This document shows, piece after piece, positions 12,801 to 24,800 of a stretch of DNA of 64,000 nucleotides (within the stretch, counting starts at the first letter, position 1; the number at the start of each line of letters is the position of its first letter). Made by a program: the position numbers and the translations under genes. Under the pieces are notes generated by a model. The model did not search any database and was not told the origin of the DNA. It worked only from the letters and a program-made list of their open reading frames with translations. This DNA comes from Bombus terrestris (lineage: Eukaryota; Arthropoda; Insecta; Hymenoptera; Apidae): contig NC_063269.1 of NCBI RefSeq assembly GCF_910591885.1, positions 6,758,001-6,822,000 on the forward strand. The letters run 5' to 3'.

Positions 12801-15800
12801 AATGTTCTAAATCGATCTTATACCTCTTATAGATTGCGTGTACCAATCTACAAATGTAGAAATATATTATAGTTTAGTTGTGACGATATATATATACATA
12901 ATAAATTACGATAAAAATACAAAGTTACAAAATAAAGAAAAAGACATTGGAAACGCTGATGAAGTAGCGATGCATTAAGCCTCGTTGCAATAAATAGTAT
13001 ACATACTTTTAATAGAAATTTTCACAGTGGCTCTATTCGTCGTATTATATATGACTGTATCTTTTATGTTGTAGGACAAGGGAGTTGCAATACGTAGATG
13101 CGGTGAATACAACGACAGGAAAAGAGGGGTGGTTGACTTTAAATGTTAGCGAGCCTCTCGATCATTGGGTGAATAATCCTGATGGAAACAAGGGATTGTA
13201 TCTGTCAGTACATCCCGCAGATCGTTCTGGTGAGTAAAAATTTACTATCTTGCAATTACTACTTCTGTGCTGTACAGAGTTTTATGATCTTCTATTTATG
13301 CTTTTCCTTACATTAGCTGTCTACTGAAGTCTATTCGTTAACTTTCGATCAAATGGAGGAAGTTTTTAATAAAAGCGATAGAAATATCGAATAGTTTAGT
13401 ACTCTGCGGTAATATTGCGTATAATTATCATCTATGCAATATTTTTTTAAATCGCCATAGTTCGTAAAATGTTGTTTATTTAAGTAGAAAAAGGTTTCGA
13501 ATAAGTTCGGTTGGTATCTGTTGCATTCATCGAAATTTATAGGCAAATCTTTCGAGCACAATGTAATCGAAATGAGAAATTATTTTCGATATAACATAGG
13601 AGGCTAATTTTAAAATATTCTGCCTGTGATTTATCTTTCGATAGTCTGCGGAACATCGCAGAAATAGTCCATCCTGTGCATTTGCTAAACTTCAGTGTCC
13701 AGTAATTGAGCGTGCGAACATGTGAATGTACCATAGTAAGCATTTATATGCATATTGAACTCGAAATTTTCAAATATTGATTTTTTTTATGGGGTTGTTG
13801 ATTTTTTGAGTAGAAGATTATCGAGGATTTCTTAATCGACTTTGACGAAAAAGATAGTTTCGTACCTCTAGCTTAACAGCTACTTCTTAACAGCTACTCT
13901 GTTCCCTGTAATTAATCTAAGTCAAACGAAACGCGATATCGAATCCTAAAGTCCTACATCGCTGGATATATCCTTTGAAACTGTCGCTGTGAATGTTATC
14001 TTTCAATATTCTTTCGTTCGTGCATTTAGACTTTTGTTCTATGACCCAAGATCCTCAATTTCCATTATACGAATTGTCTCCGTTTCGTGAAAATTCGTAA
14101 AAGTATCGACACGATATTTTCGATAAAACGATTCACATAAATTCGAAAGCGTCTCTGCTTACGTGAAAGGACACGAAAGGATCGTAGGATGGTGTACGCA
14201 GAGCCGGTGTTCGACTAACGAGTAACAAGACGCGGCGCACGCTTCCTATTGAGCAATAGATCGTGGCTAATAAACGCTTCGGGGTCAGAAGTTCGACGCG
14301 GTGAATTCCGGGCATTTCTTGTACACCTGGCAGAGCAGAGAAGGCAGTCTCCGCGGATGTGTACAGGTATATGCTTTCTCGAGCGTACACCTGTTCCACG
14401 CTCTCACTCCCATGCTGAAAAGCGTTCCTTGCTCTCGCACGCTGTGCCTTCGGTCCTGTACGCGACCGATCGGCTAGCGATGGCTTCGTATCAGGCCTCG
14501 GGCCTTTCCACCTTTCCGGTCCATTTCTCTTCCTCGGAGCTCGCTCGTGCACGTGCAGTCCATTTCGTGGAATATAGCCACAATTATTTTCTATTTGTCA
14601 CCGATTATTTTCTATTTGTCACTGATTATTTTCTACGTGCGAGTTATGCGCCAGAACGATGCCTCGAGAGCGCTCGCGTGTTAGAAAGATTCGGCGAAGT
14701 AAATTTATTTCCGACGAAATTGATCTTTTATTTTTCGTTCAGTTTATTCATCTCCTCGGCGAAGATTAATACTTCATCCTTGATTTCATTTATCCTGACA
14801 AACGGAGACAGTTTTCTTTATAAATAATTTACATAAAAATACGTTAGTTCGCGATAGACCTGCGAAGAACTGGAAATATTAAGATTTTTATTATGAAACG
14901 TAGAAACGTTGAAAAGGACAGATACGAAACGAAACGTAACGAGACGACGAGAGACGAAACGCAGAGGGAAATGGAGGGAGTGGATGGTTTGCGAATCGAG
15001 GACGTAGATCTTGCTCGCTTCTTGCGAATTTTCGTGCGTCACTCGAGGTCCTTCCTACTGCTAGCCAGCACGAATACATCATCGACAAGAGGCCAAGCCG
15101 TGGCGTCGTCTTGTCTTCCTATACTGGCGAGATGTGCGTGCGTGGGATTTAGCCCGAGGAACGGACAAAGTCCGGCTGTGAGACTATACGAGAGAAACGG
15201 AGAACGATATACGTGAACGGAGTGAAGACCCAGATGGTGAGATAAGGACGCCCCTGAATCCAATTCTGCCACCGAATCTTAGATGAGAATCGTCACGAGG
15301 CGTACGAGGGAAGATTACCTTGATTTGATTCTTTAGATAAGCTACACCTGTTGGCTGGCCCACGAACCGATGAGCTTTAGATCATTGATGATTTTCGTTT
15401 CTTTGCACGGTCGTCGAGCCAGATCTCTTCACCGATCTGGGAACGGTGGTAGCCTTGGCCGATTAAATCTTACCGGGATAACGTACGAAAAACAACCAGC
15501 TACAGAGATCTCGGGCTAATATTCCGGGCGAACATGTGTTTTCTCGGTATATTCGAGTGCCAGAGATGAGATTCATCGATGATCTTCGTATCAGGCTTCG
15601 ATGTTTAAGCAGCTATCGGCCCGTCAGACGAATAGGATCTCGAAAAGGTTCGCGTTGAACGTTCATTAAAATCTTTTTCATCGCTCTTTAACTATATTTG
15701 CTTCGATTATTTCTATGTCGACGTTGCTTGATCAATTTTATCCCTCCGAATCGTATTTATTTATACGTTAAAGAGAAATCTTCGACACGCTCTCGTGCGC

Positions 15801-18800
15801 GTACGTACGTAGTTCTTTGTACATCGATGGAAATTCGAGCGTGGTTAGTCGATACGAGCGAATAACCTTGTACGATCTATTCGTCAATGGAGTTTTATCT
15901 GCACTGGCTGGCTTGCAATCCGTTTTGTTGTTACACGTTGTAGAATAAATTGATCGCGTTGAATAAGTGCCGGTTGCGTTCGATATTCCGAAGGAAAGAT
16001 CGAGATAGGGCGCCTTGGATTACCGACATCGACGCAGTAATTGGATCACGATTGTTGAATAATTGAATAATGCTAGAATGCTTTATATCGCGTTCCACCT
16101 AATTTTCTTGCAAAACTCCTGTCAGTCTAGCGGGAATACACGTTGCAACGTCAAATTAAATTATCGTTTCAGGCCTGAAACGATCCAGCGAAATAATTAC
16201 ACCGATCCCTGCCTATCCAGTTGTCGGAATCGAAACATCTAGTCTTCCACCAAGCTATTAACGATTATCCTTTCTCTTTATGGCGATCAATCGGAAATTG
16301 AATTTCTTCGCGCAGAAAACAGTAACAACATAATCGCTGTAATAACGACGCAGTGGTTTTTGTGAAATTCTATTAATCATTCAGCATTCTTAACTTTAAC
16401 GAGAACCATCGAATTATTTAACATTCTATGATTAAAAAGGAACTAGTATCTTCCTACCCGATTCGACTTTTGATGCTGAGATTTTATGCATACAAAGGTA
16501 CGAGCATCAAACACTCCACTCTGTCTGTATGTGCTTCGCGTATTCTATGCTGGAAAAGAACTAACAGGGCCGTTAAATACTTCACTTGGAACCAACATCT
16601 TTCCTCGAGCACTACTTAAAAACCACGATTCATCCTGTTCCCGAGATTCGAAGACCGATTCTTCTACGAAAGGAAGCTCAAACAAAAAGGAAAGAAAAGA
16701 AAAGAAAAGACGAAATAAATGAGGAAAGAAGAGGGAATAAAAGTCAGACGGTGGCAGTAACTAACAAGCATCAGGCGAATGTTCAACCCAGCATCTTCCA
16801 TTTGATGTCTCAGTTTAAATCCCTTGTCGGCAGAATTTCGAACTTCGAAACCTATTTCATCGTTTCGCTCAGTTTTCGTCGCCGACCAAGATGATTGAAA
16901 AACGTCCAACGAAAAGAACCGGGCGATTTATGATCGACAATAGCGAAAAATATATAAATTAGAGATGTAATATTTTAGGTTTTTATTTGTTTAGTGATCT
17001 TGAGACCAACGATTCAGCGATTTTCTATTCTATGATTAACAGGTGTGCTCACGATACCTGACGAGGACAATTATTCTTTTCTTTTTAGTACACTTTCCAA
17101 TGAAGGTGATTATCTTTTTATTCTTTTTTTAATTTGTATATTTCTCCTTTTACTCTTTCGTCACTGTGAGATAAGATTTTTACAGATTTCTACTCGACTA
17201 ATTAACAGTCGTCGGCAGACTGTTATTTCCAATAAAAAAAAATTGTCAATTTTCTGAAATTATATTGTATCGTCATCGGAAATGAGCGTGTGTACCAAAT
17301 TTCAGCTTTCTAGCTGGTCTGCAAGTGGGTGAAATTTCGTTTACAAAAATTGCACTCAGACAGACAGACAAACAGAGAAGTAAGCCAAATACATAAAAAG
17401 CATTAAAAAATTGCTAACGTTTGCTAACGTGAATTTGCTTCCATGGAAACGCGAAGAACGCAAGGGCAGTAAATGGTACGTTTCCACGTGGCACAAAGTC
17501 ATGACTTTCCTCTCGAAGAGGAAGGGAGGGAGGCAGCAGTAGAATGTACTGCTCTAACATTCAGTGTCATGACTGTAAAGTCACGATTTAGTGTCACGTG
17601 TAAATGTACCTCAAGCCTTAAGCAAGTATAAACAGTTGAAAGCATTCGCAACAACGTGTTGATGATAGCATTACCATTAATCGTTGCCCATGTTCCAAGG
17701 AACCATCGTTTTGTTCTACGAAACACATATACGTATGGCTGGGATTAATTTCGATGCAAGTTAATTTCGGTACAAGAGACTCGTACAATTAGATTACTCT
17801 TCGTTTCTAGATAACGTTTCATCTTCCGAATTTACAACGAATATGAATTAAACAAGTTGATTTCGAATCTCAGAATGAGTATTTGTAGACTTAGAAAACC
17901 GTACCTCTTACGTATATTTACATATTATTATGTAAAATATTATGTAAAAGTAATACGCTTGTACTGTAAAGATGAGAAATGTTGAAAATTAGAAATAAGA
18001 AAAATGACATATATACTTATACGCGTGTATTTCAAGTAGGTGTTACATGTTTAAAGTACTCTTAGTAAATTGAAATCTACTTGGTCAAGGTTCGATCATA
18101 CTCGAAGATATGGCTCGTGTTTCTCTATTGCTCCTACTTTCTCACGTTACAGTTCGAACGTATCCTTTTTTCCTTCGAAGTACGTACGTACGAAATGCAT
18201 GGAACTTTCTAGTCAGATTCGAATCTATTTACGATGCACTTGATCTCCTCTCTGCGAATGGGCTTTTGCTCGCAAACATTTGCTTCGTGGAGAGGATACT
18301 TGGCAAGTGTTTCAATGCGAATGATCGCGAACATTAGCAAACGTTTATTGGAGACGTTCGTTCGGTGGATAACAGAGTTAAGAATCAGTGTTGGTGATCT
18401 TGGAGGAACGGCGCGTGTCTAGCTTGTAATCGTTGTATCCTCGGCGCGATACGCGCAGGTAACACTTGAGAGGTCTGCCATAACGACATCGTGGATATTA
18501 AACGAGGCACGTTTCAGCACGAGAACGAGGCATTGGGACGGTCATGTATACGCGAGAGCTTGAAATGCCTATGTATTCGTGCGTACAGTTTGTTGTTTGC
18601 CGCGCCTAGATCATTTCGTTGCTTGCCTCTCTCACCTCCATACGCCTCCTCCTCTTCCTCCTCACCGGTTTCTCTCTCTCCCCACGTCGATCCTCCTCTT
18701 ACCCTCCTCGCACCTGTATATTTTCTCTCTTTCTCACTCCTCTCTGCTTCTCTGCTCCTCTCCTTCGCGAGCACAACCGGTTTATCTTTGATCATTCAAT

Positions 18801-21800
18801 ATAAAACACAAGATCGGAGGCGCACACCTCTGCGCGCGTTCACGTATCCACAGGTATCCGTTGCATACATCGAAAGAGCCACGATTCCGTTCCTCGGTAA
18901 TTCTTCCCTCTCGCTGTTTCTCCTTCTCTTATTCCCTGCGCGACGTCTTTCTCTTCCTTTGACTTTTGGCTCCTCTTTGGTTCGTCTTGTCCACTCGGTT
19001 CGTCTCCTCCCAATCCCTCGCGTTGATCCCTCTTTTTCTCCCGTTCTATCCCCTGCAGGCGCGTCCCTCTTGCGACACGCATTCGCACGCATACTCTACG
19101 CTCCTCTCCTACTTTTTCTTCTCCCTCTTCTTCATCTTCTCCTTCTCCTTCCTCTTCGTGTTCTGCTTCTTCTCCTCCTCCTTCTTCTTCTTCTTCTTCT
19201 ACTTCGTCTCGTTTGGTTAAGAGCCCCTCGGTTTGTTTGCACTGGTTCGCCGTGACGCGGACGCGCGCGCGGCTCCTCACCGTCCGCCTCCTGGCCAGAG
19301 GAAGTTTCCTCCGGTTGCAGAAAACCAGATGCTTTCGAAAGTATAGCCGCGGCTATCTCTCCGCTTCTAAAGACCGGCTACACACCTCCGCGTGATACGC
19401 CCACGCGTGTGCGTCTAACTGCGTGCTCGGTCGCTCGCTCGCTCGCTCTTGAGACTTGCGACACCTTGCTATCACCGCGAAACGAAAACGAGCCTTTGTC
19501 AGATGCCTTCGGATTTATCCAGCCGATTTTTATCGTCCCATCGAAATTTCAAGGCAGAGCCGCTGATCACTGATTTTAGAAAGTTCGTGGATCTTTCCTA
19601 ACGCCGTGATCTGTTATAGAAACTCGCGATCTTATTAGAACCTATCGTTTCATTTCTACGTGTTTCGAAGATTCTTGTCGGCAAGTTTTCAGAATTTTCT
19701 TACCTAACTGCGTGATTTTCCGTATGATTTATACGTTCTGTATATTTTATACGTTCGTGTGAATGATAATAATAATATCTTTATCGTATCAATCACGTTG
19801 ATATATATATATATGTATTAATCACGGGAGTATTGGTTCATAAAAATCACTTAAAAATATTAGCTTAGCAAAGTATTACGATTATGATATTTGGCAAGGA
19901 TTACGTCGGTTTATCAACATGACGAAGTAATGTTTGCAATTTTGTTACCAAACAGCGTAATACGCTCATTTTTCGCGATCCCAGTTATGTGTATTTATTT
20001 AAATAGCCGTAATAATATTATTATTTGACCATGATGTTGTTGGTTTATCGGCAGTTTCCACATCGTTGGCGCGGGTGTTTGAAAAGATGTTCGTGGGTAA
20101 ATAAATGTTTGGCGATCGTCGTATTTGTCGGGGAATGGACTAGTGGAGGCTGCGGTTAGCGAAGATTCAAGAATACCGTACTCGGTTTCTCTCTTCTTCC
20201 GGTGATCTTTTCCACGGGCTCCGAGAGAGCAGATTTTATACGCCGTTTGAGAGAAATGTCCACGATCGTCGTTTTATTGGACAATCAAGGTATTGAGTGG
20301 GAAAGAGAGAGAGAGAGAGAGCAAGAGAAAAAGATTATCTATGGCTGAGAGAACTGTAGAAAACTCCACCTAAGAACGGACGATCGTGACGATAGCGTTA
20401 ATGCTGTGTGTTTTACTCGTACTTATTGCGATGCTAATTCAGCGGTAATAGAGTCACTATCGGGCCATTAACAGAGCAATGACAAAGGTATTTGACTTGT
20501 GCGTGGAATGTATGCCAGCTGTGCTGATGTTACGTGCTTTACACTTTTCCCTCTGTTTGTACGACGATCTTTAATCTTTTCGACGACTCGATTGTTTTTT
20601 TAACTTTATCGCAACCAGCTTGGTAGACAGATTTATTTATTTAACAAATCACGGCCAGACTTACGGTACAAGGAAGGAAATGAGTTACGATAATGGATAA
20701 TAGATGTACGACAAAGAAAACGAAAAACAGCTATAAATATAGGAGAAAATTTAAGAATGATATATATAAGAAAAAAAGGCGGACGAAGAAAGTTAAAATG
20801 ATAATGACACTCTACGAGTTAAATAATTGCAACGTCGATCGCCTTAGCTTGTAGCTAAGATTCAGAGAAGAGATCGCCTCGATCGGAGATACTATTTGCA
20901 TAGTTGCATATTCCGATGACGGGATTACAAAAGTTGAGATCACTAGAGAAGACAGATGTTTTTAATATCAGGTACACCCTCTAGTTTCTAAATAAAACTA
21001 ACAAATTCCATTTCGATGCGATATAATATTTCGCAGTTACAAATATATAAATTAAATTATTTAGTAGCAGATTTAAGAGTAACAAAATGGAGAAACTATA
21101 ATTATGTTCGTGATTGCTAGTAATTGCAATTTTTATCTGCTAATTTCCTACAGGATTTAGCTATAACCGGATGGTATCAAAAAATCCCCCTTTTTTGAGA
21201 AAAATATCTTCGTTTCAAGGTTTTTAAAATTTTCCTACATGAAATTCTATATATTTATTTTCGAAGGGAGAAATTTAGAAGGGAGTCTGATACTACGTTA
21301 GGACATTGGCACACGTTTTTAGATCGCGTGAAACGTCCTCGAGAGTTGATAATTTTTGATTGAAACGAATCGCCAGATGAGCAAGGTTCCTCCACGTCCT
21401 TGACTGTTGAAAGCATTGCGAAAGCGTTGCCGGTTGATCTAGGACTGCCCCTTTGTAGGGAATCGTTTTATCCTTGAACCTCCGGCAGCAAGAGGACACG
21501 CCAAGAAATTTGCTTTTTATTACTCTTAATATATGGAAACTGGATCAGAAGGATACGCGGATCGAAGAATCCGTGAAAGACGTATAATCGGCGGCGCATT
21601 AGCCGCCTGGAATTACAGTTCCACGAATTTCACACGTTTTCTGCGTACCATTGTTCTCATCATCGTCTAATCGCAATTTTAATATATCTTTGTAAGATTC
21701 GATAAATTATTACGTTATTTATAATTTACGAAGCTATTTGCATTGTTAAAAGATACAAGTTATCAGATAACAATAACGAAACCCTGAAAGTGTAAGATTT

Positions 21801-24800
21801 CTGGAAATGATTTCGATGAAGATCTTGTTCGACTATCAAAAAGTACGATAGGAAACGAGACGACTTATTTAAAATTATCAGTTGCAAATCTACGCTTTCA
21901 TTTTTATAACTTTGCATCCGTCTATTAATTGTTTCGATAAATTTCTCGGCTTTCTGATTCTTTCAAATTATTTTATAAATCATCAACGTTATTTTTAGAA
22001 CGATCTGAGAGTTTCTTCAGCCAATTTCAAAAATTAGATTATTCCAAGAGGCACGACAATGTCGTCAAATGCGCACAACACGCGTCTTCTATTCAGAAAC
22101 TGCACGAAATTCGTATTCTTGCAATTCCGAGAATAGCAATCATAACGAATTACGTATTCTTACGGTTCAGTTTCCACGCGCATATTAAACGTACCGAAAA
22201 ATAGGAAATTCGTTTCAAGATGCCTCGTACCTATCATAATACCGTTATTAAAATGTACTTTCTAAATTTTCCTTGGATCAATATGCCAGCTCCTAGATAT
22301 AATGAGATATAATTAACTCGTAGTTCTTATTTTAAATTATCGTTAATTCCCTTTTCCTTATTAATCAATTGCAGCGTACCGAGTCATGCGATCAGACAGC
22401 CGTTTATCCGAACTACGTTTATTTTACTTTGTTTATACGTTCTCACGTATAACGCGCATAATTTTGCTAATGCTTTTCTTGGCAGCTCAAATTTCTTTTG
22501 CGTTTTAATTCATAATTCCACTACAAGCGCATGGAAACCACTTCTCGCAATTGTTGTTGCTCGACATATTCTATCATCGCTATCATCGTACTTGGTACAA
22601 CATATTTTTATATCCTCTGTCTATATCTTCTACCATCCAGATGCTCCTCTTTCTATCGTAAAGTAAAATCAGAAAATCAATCTCTTCACACGTACAACGA
22701 CAATGCAAATGTTCTACGTACAATCCTATACCGTACGTATTTCGATTAATTTCTTACGATTGCTAATTTTTACATTATATTCGTAAAAATCCGCGTCTGC
22801 GTAAATATTCGCAGTCTAATCGGCAGCCTGCGTTCTTTGCTGTTAAATAAAACCGTATAACGAAACTCGGCGTTCCCGGAGAAAGAGACGGCATAATTCA
22901 ATCGAATTCGCCACGTGCATTCGGCAAGCGGAGGTTCGTCGACAAGCTGGTAGCCAGTCGATTCTGTAACGGCGCGCAAAGTGCAGCAGCAGGTGTCCGC
23001 TGCAATCACGGCAAATGCGCATTCCTGCGAGCCAATTTACTAGCTTTCTCGAACTCGGTACGGTCGTGCTCGTAAGAGGGATCATTTGCATACACGGCAA
23101 TGCTGGCTCGCGGAGACGAGCCGACGGCTACGGGCCTCCGCAATGAGACCGTTTGGATCGTTCGCACGTACACGCGTGTCCTTTCGTTCGAATTTCGATA
23201 TCGCGCGAAAACTGCGCGAGCCGAATGCGAATCGATGCCGCTTGAAAAATCATCCTGGCCGTCGCGTCGCGACAAACCGATTCTACGCCTCAACGCTTCT
23301 TCGTTCTCCTTTTTTCCTTTTCTGCATTTCTGCCTCGTTGTTTCCGCGCGTCATTGTTTCGCCGATCGAGCCGTCGAGAATGCGTTTTCTGCTTTATTAC
23401 CGGTGGAACGAACGATTTGTATGGCACGCGTACAGGTTGCGGATGAGAATCGAAGCTGTGGTTTGAAGTCGAATCGCTGATTTTATCGAACGTTTGACCT
23501 CTCCACTGATTGGGGCTCGCTTCTTGGCATATTAACGATCGTTAAAGTAGTCTTACGTGATTTAATTAATAACGTAAGGTCGGATAAGATAATTAGCGTA
23601 TCAGCGAGTGCGAGAAAAAGAGAATTCTCGTTGAACGAAGCTGTACAGTGAATCGATAGCGAGATGACCGTTTTTTCCTTTCGGTGATCGTTTTACGTTC
23701 CTAGAAGAATAGCATATATTTGTTTCGATTAATTTATTTAATTAATAGCTCGACCAGTACCACAGGACACGTGACGCGTTACACCTTACTATTATAATCC
23801 ACAACCGCGTCTTTTATTTACCGCAGTTGTTAAAACTCATTTGTTATTTTCAAGTAACCGTTCAATTATACCGCATTAACTAACCATATCGATTGGAAAG
23901 TAGGTATTATCGAAACTAGATTTTCTCAAAGTCCTGTAACACGCATCATCTGCGAGCGATAAGAGAAATTTATATGGTCGCAACACGTTCTAAATTAATA
24001 CCGATAACAACCGTACGCTGTTATTTACTGCTGAAGGTGCAAATTTCCCGGCTGAAAATACGATCCTATACTTTCACGAGGGGTTCCGTTCCAATCTGGT
24101 GTCACTATCGCGGCATGGAAATAATATTCTTGACATTAATATCACTAATGTGCAGATCCAAGTTGCGACACTTCATGGTAATTCATGTAAAACGGCTTTA
24201 TTTTTGTCACACCGCAAACTGTTAGGACAGAAGTATAATTATTACCGCATGAATAATTAAAGCAGCTCCGATATAATTATGATAAACAAGTACCATAACT
24301 TCTTTTCAGTTCCGATATACATTACGAAACGAGTCTACGATCATGTCGGGTTCCACGCGTTTCCACCACGGCCGTGTCTTATACCCTGAAATTTCTGTAC
24401 GCGGCCGCCTCTCCGCGTTTCATGCGTGCCGCGCGACGATAATTAAGAATAATCGATCGATCAGCATGTCAGCTGACAGAACGATCAATTAATTAAACGT
24501 GCAAACGGTGCGAGGCAGCGGCCACTTAATTGCAGGGCCAACGTGTTGGGAAACCATGAACTGTCGCCTATATCGGCCAAGTGAACGGCTCCCTCGATCA
24601 TGCTATCGAGAACCAGCTGACACACCGCCGACTCGAGATTCTTAAATAGTTAATATTCCTGAAGGTTGCCTATTAATAATTCCAACTGGTGGTAGGCCAT
24701 TCTAACAAACATGCGCGCGAATCGTAATCGTTCACGCGTGCATTCCACTTATCGAATCAAACGGGGTAATTGGGTATCGCCAAATTGGAACGTTTCCTCG

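Larger units (their letters stand above)
6833..13074 (+). other. gbb: gbb intron between exons A and B (6.2 kb)
   Basis: Bounded by gtgagt and ttgtag. Contents seen: a pair of CAGGTA palindromes (7701-7719, 7997-8015), a GC-richer segment with pyrimidine/CTC tracts (about 8860-9540), a two-copy 113-bp tandem duplication (10581-10811), and otherwise plain AT-rich sequence. No exon or RNA gene was recognised. Confidence 0.85.

Noticed and set aside
14133..14827. ORFs of 139 (minus) and 192 (plus) codons
   Set aside because: They overlap, sit in a gbb intron, include a 21-bp tandem repeat and show no recognisable motif.
18491..19255. Longest ORF in the window (254 codons, plus)
   Set aside because: Dominated by Leu/Ser/Arg runs from a TTC/CTC pyrimidine tract. 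Opposite-strand and other-frame ORFs are equally open. No domain.
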